Shown here: positions 9,016 through 17,844 of the stretch, piece by piece
Numbering within the stretch: the first letter of the stretch is position 1
Layout: each line of letters opens with the position of its first letter
From: Clostridium saccharoperbutylacetonicum N1-4(HMT)
Lineage (GTDB): Bacteria; Bacillota; Clostridia; Clostridiales; Clostridiaceae
DNA length: 64,000 nt
NCBI RefSeq assembly: GCF_000340885.1
Contig: NC_020291.1
Location: 3,285,001-3,349,000, forward strand
Direction of reading: 5' to 3'
Made by a program: the position numbers and the translations under genes
The notes under the pieces: model-generated
What the model saw: only the letters and a program-made list of their open reading frames with translations
The model's database searches: none
What the model was told of the DNA's origin: nothing

Positions 9016-9432
9016 ATGAAAAGAATTAAAATTGACAGAAGTAAATGTATTGGATGCCTAACCTGCGTTACTGCTTGTGTTGTAAGCCATGAAAGCTGCG
9101 ATTCAAGAAACAGAGTTACTATAGATAGTAGCTCAAAGGCAGCGCCTATTTTCTGCCGTCACTGTGACAAACCTGAATGTGTGTATACATGTATGACAGG
9201 AGCTATGTCTAAAAATAGAGAAACTGGTTATGTTGAATATGATAAAGAATGTTGTGCAAGTTGCTATATGTGTATTATGGCATGTCCTTATGGAGTGTTA
9301 AAAAGTGATAGAATTGAGCATAAAGAAATAATGAAATGTAATATGTGTGTACATCGCAGTCAAGATAATGAGCCAAAGCCAATGTGCGTTGAAAAATGTC
9401 CAATGGCAGCAATAACCCTAGAGGAGGCGTAG
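9016..9432 (+). CDS. Four-cluster ferredoxin-like electron carrier for nitrate reductase
   Basis: This 138-residue polyferredoxin has four cysteine groups: 'CIGCLTCVTAC', 'CRHCDKPECVYTC', 'CCASCYMCIMAC' and 'CNMCVHR...CVEKC'. It resembles HycB/NarH-like Fe-S subunits. It starts 2 bases after the nitrate reductase stop, so the two are co-translated. It most likely moves electrons between the flavoprotein at 9481 and the molybdenum subunit. Clostridial nitrate reductase loci often have this three-gene set. Confidence 0.82.
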   Translation: MKRIKIDRSKCIGCLTCVTACVVSHESCDSRNRVTIDSSSKAAPIFCRHCDKPECVYTCMTGAMSKNRETGYVEYDKECCASCYMCIMACPYGVLKSDRIEHKEIMKCNMCVHRSQDNEPKPMCVEKCPMAAITLEEA

Positions 9433-9480
9433 AGATTAATAATCTTTATGTACTAATAAGGAATACAGGAGGATAGTCTT

Positions 9481-10728
9481 ATGAAGTATGTTGTTTTAGG
9501 TGCTTCAGCATCAGGAGTTAATGGAGCTAGAGAGCTTAGGAATTTAGATAAAGAAGCTGAAATTACATTAATATCGAAAGATGATAAAATATACTCAAGA
9601 TGTATACTTCATCATTATATGGAAGGAATTCGAGATATAAAAAAGCTTGAATTTATTGAAGATGATTTTATAAACAAGAATAAAATTAATTGGATAAAGG
9701 GAACTGAAGTTACTGGAATAGATGTAAATGAAAAAAAAGTTATAGTTTCAACTGGCGAAGAATTTCAGTTTGATAAGCTTCTTATTGCAACAGGTGCTAA
9801 TACCTTCTTTCCACCTATACTAAATTTAAAAACTGCAAAAAATGCTATTGGTTTCCGTAATTTTGATGATTGTGAAAAAATCATGGAAATGTCAAAAACA
9901 AGGAATAATATTGTAGTAATGGGGGCGGGTCTTGTTGGAATAGATGTTATTTCTGGCTTGACACATACAGGTAAAAATATTGCTCTTGTTGAAATGAAAG
10001 ATCATATGCTTTCAATACAGCTTGATAAAAAGGCAGCATTAGCTTATGAACAAGGTTTTGAAAAGAAGGGTGTAAAACAATATTATGAAAAAGGTATAAA
10101 AGAACTTATTGTTAATGAAGAAGGAGAAATTACTGAAATATTATTAACAAGTGGCGAAAAAATACCTTGTGATTTATTAATAGTTGCAGCAGGTGTTAGA
10201 TCAAATGTTAGTTTTTTAGAAGGGTCAGGTATTGAAACAGATAAATTTGGATTACTGATAAATACTTTTGGGCAAACAAATTGTGAAGATATTTATGGCG
10301 CAGGCGATGTTACTGGAAGAAATCCTATTTGGCCGACAGCAGTAAAAGAAGGAATCATTGCTGCAAATAATATGGCAGGAGTTAAAAGTGAGATGACAGA
10401 CTTCTTTGCTAGTAAATCAACTATGAACTTTCTAGGAATTCCAACAATGTCACTTGGAATTAATGAACCAGTAGATGAAACTTACATAGTAAACATTGAA
10501 AGTGATAATAAGGGAAATTATAAGAAGATTATACATAAGAATGGCAAGATTTATGGAGCAATAATTCAAGGCGATTTATCTTATGCTGGGATTTTAACTC
10601 AATTAATTAAGAATCAAATTGATATTTCAAAGGTAAAAAAAACAATATTTAAAATCGATTATTCAGACTTTTTTAACATCAAAGATAATTTTGAATTTGC
10701 ATATGACAATGAACTTAATATAAAATAA
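9481..10728 (+). CDS. NAD(P)H-dependent FAD oxidoreductase of the nitrate reductase cluster
   Basis: This 415-residue pyridine nucleotide-disulfide oxidoreductase resembles the N-terminal part of NirB and rubredoxin reductases. It has an FAD site at the N-terminus ('LGASASGVNGARELR'), an NAD site near 'VVMGAGLVGIDV', and the second FAD motif 'DIYGAGDV'. It lacks the siroheme and Fe-S parts of NirB, so it cannot itself reduce nitrite. It is probably the NAD(P)H entry point for nitrate reductase. An AGGAGG site is upstream and the gene follows the ferredoxin after 48 bases. Confidence 0.8.
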   Translation: MKYVVLGASASGVNGARELRNLDKEAEITLISKDDKIYSRCILHHYMEGIRDIKKLEFIEDDFINKNKINWIKGTEVTGIDVNEKKVIVSTGEEFQFDKLLIATGANTFFPPILNLKTAKNAIGFRNFDDCEKIMEMSKTRNNIVVMGAGLVGIDVISGLTHTGKNIALVEMKDHMLSIQLDKKAALAYEQGFEKKGVKQYYEKGIKELIVNEEGEITEILLTSGEKIPCDLLIVAAGVRSNVSFLEGSGIETDKFGLLINTFGQTNCEDIYGAGDVTGRNPIWPTAVKEGIIAANNMAGVKSEMTDFFASKSTMNFLGIPTMSLGINEPVDETYIVNIESDNKGNYKKIIHKNGKIYGAIIQGDLSYAGILTQLIKNQIDISKVKKTIFKIDYSDFFNIKDNFEFAYDNELNIK

Positions 10729-10770
10729 AACTAAAAAAGAATATTTATAAAATAGCTGAGGGTGGTTCAT

Positions 10771-11346
10771 ATGAATATTGGAGCATTAATTCTTGCTGGT
10801 GGAAAAAGTAGGCGGATGAACGGCAATAATAAAGCTTTTCTAAAATTTCAAAATAAGAGTTTTATTGAAAGTATAGCAGATAGGTTTGCTGGCTTTGATA
10901 ATATTTATATTTCTGTAGATGAAAAAGAGAAATATAAACATTTAAGCTTTACTTTAATTGAAGATATGTATAAGGATATAGGCCCAATAGGGGGAATATA
11001 CTCAGCCTTAAAATCAATTGAGGAAAAATATATTTTTGTAACTGCATGTGATATGCCTAAGATAAATAGGGAATTCATAAACTTTGTTTGTGATTCACTA
11101 ACAGAGGATATTGAATGTATTGTGACTCAAGATATAAAAGGTAGAATTTATCCTTTGGGTGGAATATATTCTAAAGCTTTGTTAGGTAAAATTGAAGAAA
11201 TGATAAAGGAAGAGGATTATAAGCTTTTGAATTTAATTAAGCGCTCAAACACAAAAATTATATCTTTATCAGAAAACAATTTTAGTGAAAGTATTTTGGA
11301 TAACATTAATGATATAAATGACTATAATAAACTAAAAGTCTTATAG
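10771..11346 (+). CDS. mobA: Molybdenum cofactor guanylyltransferase MobA
   Basis: This protein of about 191 residues has the nucleotidyltransferase start 'LAGGKSRRM' and the later 'ACDMPKI' metal-binding motif. MobA joins GMP to molybdopterin to make the bis-MGD cofactor needed by NapA/NasC-type nitrate reductases, which fits its position after those genes. I prefer ATG 10771, which has GAGGGTGG before it; GTG 10762 overlaps that binding site. The stop codon lies inside the left end of mobile element copy B, so the element inserted at the very end of the gene. Confidence 0.85.
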   Translation: MNIGALILAGGKSRRMNGNNKAFLKFQNKSFIESIADRFAGFDNIYISVDEKEKYKHLSFTLIEDMYKDIGPIGGIYSALKSIEEKYIFVTACDMPKINREFINFVCDSLTEDIECIVTQDIKGRIYPLGGIYSKALLGKIEEMIKEEDYKLLNLIKRSNTKIISLSENNFSESILDNINDINDYNKLKVL

Positions 11347-11724
11347 ATATCCAACGCGGGAATTAGACTTAAGCGAAAATTACCGAAATCCAATACATTT
11401 GTCTTCTACAGGACTAGTGAAATTTTCGCTGGAAGCTTCTAAATTGGAGCTTATCGCCATTTTAGCTTGTTCCTAAAGTAAATTTATGACAAGCTATAAA
11501 TGGAACAAGCAATAGAGGAAACTCGACTCACGTTCGTTCGCTGAGTAAGCGATTCACACCAAATCACAGATTTGGGTTCTCTGCTTAACAATCTTTGTCA
11601 GCTCAATTTCACATGCCTGCTCCAGAAAAATGCATCGGATTTCTAGTGTAGTATTGTAATTTGAATTTCTCAAGAATGTATGCATATTCTATTTATAAGT
11701 TTGATTATTAATTTGGATATCTAT
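11343..11724. mobile_element. Dispersed TA-flanked hairpin element, copy B
   Basis: This copy has matched 12-base ends: ATAGATATCCAA at 11343-11354 and TTGGATATCTAT at 11713-11724. It shares with copy A an extended central block ('ACTCGACTCACGTTCGTTC', about 11520-11538) that is absent from copies C, D and E. The arms pair to make a long imperfect hairpin. There is no open frame. The left end overlaps the mobA stop codon, and the right end stops 24 bases before the putative Moco riboswitch. Confidence 0.8.
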
Positions 11725-11748
11725 ATGGTAATAACTATAAATATAATT

Positions 11749-11908
11749 AAATAATCTCCGTGCAAAAATATCTAAGGGCTAATTTAGTCTAGGATATTGC
11801 GCCAAAGCGAAATAGGGAATAGGAATGAAAATATAGCTTTAAGCTTTTCGCTTTCTGGGTTACGTGGGAAACCATTTAGCCTTCCGTATTAGAGAAGGAG
11901 CATTATTT
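11749..11908 (+). promoter_or_regulatory. Probable molybdenum/tungsten cofactor (Moco-family) riboswitch aptamer
   Basis: A structured leader lies directly before the molybdopterin operon. A closing stem pairs AAATAATCTCC (11749-11759) with GGAG-C-ATTATTT (11897-11908). An inner hairpin pairs AAAGCGAAA with TTTTCGCTTT. The 3' core 'GCCTTCCGTATTAGAGAAGG' resembles the conserved 'GCCTCCCGTATCTGGAAAGG' of the E. coli moaA Moco RNA, as I remember it. Location and terminator coupling support the call. Whether it is the Moco or the Tuco (tungsten) subtype cannot be decided by eye. Confidence 0.65.
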
Positions 11909-11942
11909 ACAAGAATAGATTATTCTATTTTTGTAAATAATG
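11901..11942 (+). promoter_or_regulatory. Alternative hairpin competing with the riboswitch closing stem
   Basis: CATTATTTACAAGAATAG (11901-11918) pairs with CTATTTTTGTAAATAATG (11925-11942). Its left strand is also the 3' strand of the aptamer closing stem, so the two structures exclude each other. This is what an expression platform switch looks like. It has no U-run itself. Confidence 0.5.
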
Positions 11943-11973
11943 ATTGATATTTAGAGCAAAATACTAATAGTAT

Positions 11974-12028
11974 AAAGCTGTATTTTTCATACCTAATTTT
12001 GTACGGTTGAAATAATACAGCTTTTTTA
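11974..12028 (+). terminator. Intrinsic terminator in the molybdopterin operon leader
   Basis: AAAGCTGTATT (11974-11984) pairs with AATACAGCTTTTTT (12014-12027), followed by a T run. It lies between the putative riboswitch and the first gene, so it probably ends transcription when the operon is not needed. Confidence 0.7.
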
Positions 12029-12144
12029 ATGCTTAGAAAAATATTGAATTTCAGAGACGTGAGAGGTCGATGAAATATTAGATTATAAAAGATGAAATAT
12101 GAATAATTCATCATTACTTATTCATATTAGAAAGAAGGTTTTAT

Positions 12145-13170
12145 ATGAAGAAAATAGCTACTGTTGATGCCGTAGGACACATAATTTGTCACGACATAAC
12201 AAGAATAATAAAAGATGTAGTTAAGGATGTGGCTTTTAAAAAAGGGCATACAGTAAGAGAAGAAGATATTCCAGTATTACTATCTATAGGAAAAGAACAT
12301 TTGTATGTTTGGGAAAAAAATGAAGGAATGCTTCATGAAAATGAAGCGGCAGAAATTTTATATGATTTGTGTAAAAATGAAAATATAAAGCCTTCAGAAG
12401 TTAAAGAAGGTAAGATTGAATTAATTGCTGATATAGATGGTTTATTTAGAATAGATGTAGATAGATTAGATAAAATAAATGAATTAGATGAAATTATGAT
12501 TGCGACAAGACATACAAATTATCCAGTGAAAAAAGGAGATAAATTAGCTGGTACAAGAGTTATACCGTTAGTTGTTGAAGAAGCTAAGTTAAAGCGTGCT
12601 CAAGAAATTATCGGAAATAACCCTCTTATGGAATTATTACCATTTAGAGAAATGAAAGCAGGAATAGTTACAACAGGTAGCGAAGTTTATCATGGAAGAA
12701 TTAAAGATACTTTTACGCCTGTAGTTATTGATAAACTTAAACAATATAATATTACTGTTTGCGGACATAAAATAGTTAATGATGAAAGTAAAATGATAGT
12801 TGATGCTATTTTAGAACTTAAGCGAAATGGTTCAGATTTTATTGTTTGTACTGGCGGAATGAGTGTAGACCCAGATGATTTAACACCAAGTGCAGTTAGA
12901 GATAGTGGCGCAAAAATTATTTCCTATGGTGCACCTGTTTTACCTGGAGCTATGTTCTTAATTGGTTATTTTGAAGATGGAACCCCTATTGTTGGCTTAC
13001 CTGGTTGTGTAATGTATGCTAAAGCAACTATTTTTGATTTAGTATTACCAAGGATAGCAGCAGGAGTTAAGATATCAAAAAAAGATATAGCAAGAATGGG
13101 ACATGGTGGATTATGTCTTAGCTGCAAAGTATGTACATATCCTAATTGTGGATTTGGAAAGGGTGTATAG
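12145..13170 (+). CDS. Molybdopterin-binding protein with C-terminal four-cysteine motif
   Basis: This 341-residue protein contains a MoCF_biosynth (MogA/MoeA-like) domain from about residue 170, with 'IVTTGSEV' and 'CTGGMSVDPDDLTPSAV'. Its first 150 residues are not MoeA domain I/II in the usual form. The last 20 residues hold a cysteine motif C-x2-C-x2-C-x4-C (CLSCKVCTYPNC), which suggests metal or Fe-S binding. It is the first gene after the riboswitch and is followed 3 bases later by moeA. It probably handles molybdopterin during metal insertion or cofactor delivery; the exact role is unknown. Confidence 0.75.
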   Translation: MKKIATVDAVGHIICHDITRIIKDVVKDVAFKKGHTVREEDIPVLLSIGKEHLYVWEKNEGMLHENEAAEILYDLCKNENIKPSEVKEGKIELIADIDGLFRIDVDRLDKINELDEIMIATRHTNYPVKKGDKLAGTRVIPLVVEEAKLKRAQEIIGNNPLMELLPFREMKAGIVTTGSEVYHGRIKDTFTPVVIDKLKQYNITVCGHKIVNDESKMIVDAILELKRNGSDFIVCTGGMSVDPDDLTPSAVRDSGAKIISYGAPVLPGAMFLIGYFEDGTPIVGLPGCVMYAKATIFDLVLPRIAAGVKISKKDIARMGHGGLCLSCKVCTYPNCGFGKGV

Positions 13171-13173
13171 TTT

Positions 13174-14379
13174 ATGCTCAATATAGAACTTGAAAAAGCT
13201 GTAGAGTTAATTGTTGAGAGTGTTAAAGAAACTCAGGCAACTGAAGAAATTGAATTAATTGATGCAGCTGGAAGAATAATTGCTGAAGATATTTATGCGC
13301 CTATGAACAATCCACCTTTTGATAGATCGCCTTTAGATGGATATGCATTGATAGCTCAGGATACAAAGGGAGCTAGTAGAGAAAACATAAAAAAGTTAGT
13401 AGTTGTAGATTGTATATTTGCAGGTGGGTATAGTGAAAGAGAGCTTCAAAGAGGAGAAGCTATTAGAATTATGACAGGTGCTAAAATTCCCAAAGGAGCA
13501 AATTGTGTTATAAGACAAGAAAACACTGATTATGGTGAAGATGAAGTTGAAATTTACGAAGAGCTTCGTGAATATGATAACTATTGTTTTTCTGGTGAAG
13601 ATATAAAGAAACAGGATTTATTAATAGAAAAAGGGCAACAGCTTACCTATGTTCATCAAGGAATACTATCAAGTATGGGTGTTTCAAAGGTTAAAGTTAA
13701 AGTTACCCCTAAGATAGGTTTAATTGTTACTGGAGATGAAATTGGAATACCAGGACAAAAATTAATGAAAGGTAAAATTTATGATAGCAATCTTCATTTA
13801 ATATATTCTAGATTAAAGGAATTAGGAATAAGACCAGTTATTGCAGAAATTATTGAAGATAGTCCTGAAAAAGTTGGAAGAAGAATAAATGAAGTTATCA
13901 ATGATATGGATTTGATAATAACTACAGGAGGTGTTTCTGTAGGGCAAAAAGATATTTTACATAATGTAATCCAATTAATAGAAGCAAATATGATTTTTTG
14001 GAAGGTTAATCTAAAACCAGGAACTCCGGCTATGTATTCATTATATAAAAATAAACCTATATTATCACTGTCAGGAAATCCTTTTGCAGCTCTTACAACT
14101 TTTGAACTTTTAGGAAGACCACTTTTAGCTAAATTATGTGGCAATAAAAATTTGAAGCCTGTTCATGTTAATGGAATTATGGAAGATGAATTTAATAAAC
14201 CTAGTTCAAAAAGAAGGTTTATACGTGCTTATTTTAATAATGGAAAGGTTAAATTTCTTGAAAATAAACATTCATCAGGGATGCTTGCGTCTATGGTTGG
14301 GTGCAACTGTTTGATAGACGTTAAAAAAGGAACGAAAAAATTGAGTAAAGGTGATAAAGTTGATATTATTATATTATAG
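13174..14379 (+). CDS. moeA: Molybdopterin molybdenumtransferase MoeA
   Basis: This 401-residue MoeA inserts molybdenum into adenylylated molybdopterin. The N-terminal MoeA domain contains 'PPFDRSPLDGYA'. The central MoCF domain has 'IVTGDEI' and 'TTGGVSVGQKD', and the C-terminal domain IV follows 'LSGNPFAALTTFE'. The length is normal. It starts 3 bases after the previous stop, so it is co-translated with the cysteine-tailed molybdopterin protein. Confidence 0.93.
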   Translation: MLNIELEKAVELIVESVKETQATEEIELIDAAGRIIAEDIYAPMNNPPFDRSPLDGYALIAQDTKGASRENIKKLVVVDCIFAGGYSERELQRGEAIRIMTGAKIPKGANCVIRQENTDYGEDEVEIYEELREYDNYCFSGEDIKKQDLLIEKGQQLTYVHQGILSSMGVSKVKVKVTPKIGLIVTGDEIGIPGQKLMKGKIYDSNLHLIYSRLKELGIRPVIAEIIEDSPEKVGRRINEVINDMDLIITTGGVSVGQKDILHNVIQLIEANMIFWKVNLKPGTPAMYSLYKNKPILSLSGNPFAALTTFELLGRPLLAKLCGNKNLKPVHVNGIMEDEFNKPSSKRRFIRAYFNNGKVKFLENKHSSGMLASMVGCNCLIDVKKGTKKLSKGDKVDIIIL

Positions 14380-14407
14380 ATAAATATATTTCAAAGGAAG
14401 TGTAATA

Positions 14408-14890
14408 ATGGAAAATAAGTTTAATCATTTCGATTCAAAGGGAAATGCTATTATGGTGGATGTTTCAGAAAAAAATGTTACAGAAAGAACAGCTATAGCA
14501 AAAGGGAAGATTTATGTTAACAGTGAAGTGATGGATGCGGTTTTAAATCAAACAGTAAAAAAAGGTGATGTACTTGGAGTAGCAAGAATCGCTGGAATAA
14601 TGGGAGTTAAAAGAACTTCAGATTTAATTCCAATGTGCCATCCACTTATGATTAGCAAGTGTTCAGTTGATTTTGATATAAATAAAGAAAAAAATTACAT
14701 TGAAGCTATTTGTATTGTTAAAGTTGAAGGAAAAACTGGAGTTGAAATGGAAGCCTTAACTGGTGTTAATATTACACTTCTTACAATTTATGATATGTGT
14801 AAAGCTATAGATAAGACTATGGAGATTTCAGATATACATTTATTGAAGAAAACTGGTGGGAAAAGTGGAGACTTTTTAAATGAAAAATAA
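14408..14890 (+). CDS. moaC: Cyclic pyranopterin monophosphate synthase MoaC
   Basis: This 160-residue MoaC works with MoaA to turn GTP into cyclic pyranopterin monophosphate, the first pathway step. Motifs present are 'DLIPMCHPL' and '[12 protein letters not shown]' (substrate pocket). An AAGGAAGTG site lies before the ATG. Its last bases overlap the mobB start by 11 bases, showing tight coupling. Confidence 0.93.
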   Translation: MENKFNHFDSKGNAIMVDVSEKNVTERTAIAKGKIYVNSEVMDAVLNQTVKKGDVLGVARIAGIMGVKRTSDLIPMCHPLMISKCSVDFDINKEKNYIEAICIVKVEGKTGVEMEALTGVNITLLTIYDMCKAIDKTMEISDIHLLKKTGGKSGDFLNEK

Positions 14891-15398
14891 ACCTTTTATA
14901 GTAGCAATAAGTGGCGTTAAAAATTCTGGAAAAACAACCTTAGTAACCAAGCTTATTACTAAGTTAACTACTTTAGGGTATAAGGTAGCAACAATAAAAC
15001 ATGATGGACATGATTTTGAAGGAGATGTACCAGGCACTGATTCTTTTAGGCATAAAGAAGCAGGAGCCTATGGAACTGCAGTATTTTCTAATTCAAAGTT
15101 TATGATAATCAAAGAGCAAAATAGTATTACAGAAAAAGAATTAATAAAGAATTTTAAAGAAGCAGACTTTATTTTATTAGAAGGATTTAAATTCTCAAAT
15201 TACCCAAAGATAGAGGTTGTAAGAGAAGAAATTTCAAGAAGTTATGTCTGTAAGAAAGAAACAATAATTGCTATAGCAACAAATTTAACTTGTGGTTTTG
15301 ATGGAATCAATACTGTTGATATTAATGATATAGAGAAAATTATTGAAGAGATATTTAACTATATGAATATTAGGATTATAAATAATGATTCCAATTAA
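14880..15398 (+). CDS. mobB: Molybdopterin-guanine dinucleotide biosynthesis protein MobB
   Basis: This 172-residue P-loop GTPase has Walker A 'GVKNSGKTT' near the N-terminus, followed by '[11 protein letters not shown]', typical of MobB. It assists MobA in forming the guanine dinucleotide cofactor. It overlaps the moaC end by 11 bases. Its partner mobA is 3.5 kb upstream in the nitrate reductase block, not in this operon. Confidence 0.9.
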   Translation: MKNKPFIVAISGVKNSGKTTLVTKLITKLTTLGYKVATIKHDGHDFEGDVPGTDSFRHKEAGAYGTAVFSNSKFMIIKEQNSITEKELIKNFKEADFILLEGFKFSNYPKIEVVREEISRSYVCKKETIIAIATNLTCGFDGINTVDINDIEKIIEEIFNYMNIRIINNDSN

Positions 15399-15472
15399 AA
15401 TATATGAAGTAATATGTTTAATACTTCCGTTATTTTATAAAGTAATAAACAGGGAAATGGAGGTGACATAAT

Positions 15473-16453
15473 ATGTTTGATAATTATAATAGAAAAATTG
15501 ATTATATAAGAATTTCAGTTACTGACAGATGTAATTTAAGATGCATTTATTGCATGCCAGAAAAAGGAATAAAGTGCTTGGAGTCTAAAGAGATATTATC
15601 TTATGAGGAAATAATTCATTTGTGTGAAAACTTTGCTAAAATTGGAATAAGTAAAGTTAAAATTACTGGAGGAGAACCTTTAGTAAGGAAGGATTTAGCA
15701 TTGTTGATTAAAGGAATTAAAAACATAAAAGGTATTAATAATATTACATTAACTACTAATGGCATTTTGTTAGAAGAACAAATAGACGCATTGGCCGATG
15801 CAGGAATTGATGCAATTAATGTAAGTATAGATTCATTAGATAAAAATACATATAAAAATATTACACGTGTAGGGAATGTTGATAAGGTTATCAGAGGTAT
15901 AAATAAAGTCCTAGAATATAAAGATATTGCAGTGAAAATAAATTGTGTTCCAATAGAAGGATTTAATGAAAAAGGAATTTTGGATGTAATTAAGTTAGCG
16001 CAAAATAAAAATATACATATTAGATTTATAGAATTAATGCCGATTGGATTTGGTAAAAAAATAAATGGAATTAGCGAAGATAAAATCAAGAAGATGATTA
16101 ATGGGAGGTATGGAGAACTTATACCGCATAATAAATCTATAGGAAATGGACCTAGTAAATATTATACTTTAGATAATTTTCAAGGAAAGATAGGTTTTAT
16201 CAGTGCAGTTAATCATAAGTTCTGTGATACGTGTAACCGAGTTAGGCTAACATCTAATGGATTTTTAAAAGCATGTCTTCAATTTAATGAAGGACAAGAT
16301 CTTAAATCTATTATAAGAAATGGAAAAAGTGACGACGAACTTATGGAAGTAATTAGAAAAGTAATTTATGATAAGCCAAAAGAAAATAGATTTTTAGATT
16401 TAAATAGCAGTGAAAAGTTTGAAGAAAATATTATGTCTCAAATAGGTGGCTAA
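15473..16453 (+). CDS. moaA: GTP 3',8-cyclase MoaA (radical SAM)
   Basis: This 326-residue radical SAM enzyme has the N-terminal cluster 'CNLRCIYC' and the C-terminal second cluster 'CDTCNRVRL...C'. It ends in the two-glycine tail (IGG) required by MoaA enzymes. It catalyses the first rearrangement of GTP in molybdopterin synthesis, with MoaC acting next. A GGAGGTGAC ribosome site precedes the ATG. The length and motifs are complete. Confidence 0.95.
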   Translation: MFDNYNRKIDYIRISVTDRCNLRCIYCMPEKGIKCLESKEILSYEEIIHLCENFAKIGISKVKITGGEPLVRKDLALLIKGIKNIKGINNITLTTNGILLEEQIDALADAGIDAINVSIDSLDKNTYKNITRVGNVDKVIRGINKVLEYKDIAVKINCVPIEGFNEKGILDVIKLAQNKNIHIRFIELMPIGFGKKINGISEDKIKKMINGRYGELIPHNKSIGNGPSKYYTLDNFQGKIGFISAVNHKFCDTCNRVRLTSNGFLKACLQFNEGQDLKSIIRNGKSDDELMEVIRKVIYDKPKENRFLDLNSSEKFEENIMSQIGG

Positions 16454-16489
16454 AATATGGACTATATTATAGATTTGGAGGAAGCAAAG

Positions 16490-16921
16490 ATGGGGAAAAT
16501 TATTGCTATATGTATAAGTGAAAAAAGGGGAACTGAAAAAAAGAATATTGGAGAATGCAATATTATAGAGGGGTTTGGTTTGGAAAATGATGCACATGGT
16601 GGAAACTGGCATAGACAGGTAAGCTTGTTGTCATATAATAAAGTGCTTGACTTTAATGAAAGAGGCGGAGCTGTAGAAGATGGGGCTTTTGGAGAAAATA
16701 TATTAGTTGAGGGAATAGATTTTAAAACTTTACCAATTGGAACAATATTTAAATGTAATGAGGTTGTTTTAGAGCTTACACAAGTTGGGAAGGAATGTCA
16801 TGCTCACTGCGAAATATATAAGCGAGTTGGGGATTGCATCATGCCTAGAGAAGGAGTTTTTGCAAAAGTAATTCATGGTGGAAAGATTAAAGTAGGAGAT
16901 GAGTTAATATGTTTAGAGTAG
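16490..16921 (+). CDS. MOSC domain protein
   Basis: This protein of about 143 residues is a single MOSC domain (molybdenum cofactor sulfurase C-terminal fold). The conserved cysteine region is 'VGKECHAHCEIYKRVGDC' and the family ending is 'GVFAKVIHGGKIKVGDE'. Such stand-alone MOSC proteins are thought to carry sulfur or cofactor for molybdenum enzymes. ATG 16490 has GGAGGA 7 bases before it; ATG 16457 lacks a site. The end overlaps the next gene by 13 bases. Confidence 0.88.
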   Translation: MGKIIAICISEKRGTEKKNIGECNIIEGFGLENDAHGGNWHRQVSLLSYNKVLDFNERGGAVEDGAFGENILVEGIDFKTLPIGTIFKCNEVVLELTQVGKECHAHCEIYKRVGDCIMPREGVFAKVIHGGKIKVGDELICLE

Positions 16922-17400
16922 CAATTATAACTTCAAGCGATAGTGGATATAGAGGAGAAAGAGAAGATAAAAGTGGACCAGTTATTAGAAATATAGTTGA
17001 AGAAAATCGATATGAAGTTGTTTATACAGTATTATTACCAGATGAAAAAGATCTTATAAGCGCAGAAATGAAAAAAATCTGTGATGAAAACATTGCAGAT
17101 CTTATACTAACTACAGGTGGAACAGGGTTTTCACCAAGGGATTGTATGCCAGAGGCAACATTAGCAATAGGCGAAAAGATAGTTCCAGGCATACCTGAAG
17201 CTATGCGTGCTTATAGCATGCAGTTTACAAAAAGAGCTATGTTAAGCCGTGCAGCAGCTGTGATTCGTAAAAGTACATTAATCATAAATCTACCTGGAAG
17301 TCCAAAAGCGGTTACTGAGTGTCTTGAATATATTATTACAGAATTGCATCATGGTTTAGAAATATTAAATGAAAAAACATCAAATTGTGCGAGAAAATAA
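16909..17400 (+). CDS. mog: Molybdopterin adenylyltransferase MogA/MoaB
   Basis: This 163-residue MogA-family protein has 'LTTGGTGFSPRDCMPEAT' and 'NLPGSPKAVTEC', the molybdopterin-binding signatures. It adenylylates molybdopterin before MoeA inserts the metal. It overlaps the MOSC gene and is the last gene of the operon; a strong terminator follows at 17570. Confidence 0.92.
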   Translation: MFRVAIITSSDSGYRGEREDKSGPVIRNIVEENRYEVVYTVLLPDEKDLISAEMKKICDENIADLILTTGGTGFSPRDCMPEATLAIGEKIVPGIPEAMRAYSMQFTKRAMLSRAAAVIRKSTLIINLPGSPKAVTECLEYIITELHHGLEILNEKTSNCARK

Positions 17401-17569
17401 TTTTGTAAGAAACTTTAATTAAAATATTATTTTTCTAAAAAAACATAAATATTGTCGGAAATTATTGGGATAATTATTATCAAAAGATATAGATTATTTA
17501 TAGACAATATGTTAATATAATCTTATCCCATAGAACTAACACCCTTTAACCTAAAATTAAATTTCTCTC

Positions 17570-17601
17570 AAAATGCAGCCATAATTTTGGCTGCATTTTT
17601 A
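17570..17601 (+). terminator. Intrinsic terminator ending the molybdopterin operon
   Basis: AAAATGCAGCC (17570-17580) pairs with GGCTGCATTTTT (17589-17600), a GC-rich stem with a T tail, about 170 bases after the mog stop. Confidence 0.85.
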
Positions 17602-17844
17602 AATTATATAAATTTTAATTAGCGATGTTCAATTATTAATTTTCAATTAACTTTTCATTTCTTAGTTATCTTTTAGTGTAATTTCAATTAAGTTGTATAA
17701 TTTCAATTTGATGCTATTAATATAGCTATTCGCATAAAAATCAATTATAATTGTAATGAGTTATACAAAGGAAGTGAGGTGTAAAATAGGAAGATATAAC
17801 TAAAATTATTTTGCAGTTAATATGTATCTATCCTATTAAACAGA
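17602..17844. other. AT-rich intergenic stretch, nothing firm
   Basis: Between the mog terminator and the small gene at 17845 the sequence is AT-rich. A purine-rich stretch AAAGGAAGTGAGGTG (about 17767-17781) looks like a ribosome site but is followed only by a nine-codon frame. I see no conserved RNA structure. Confidence 0.4.

Noticed and set aside
11920..12114. Minus-strand open frame of 64 residues
   Set aside because: It runs through the riboswitch terminator and leader hairpins, has no ribosome site and no recognisable protein character.
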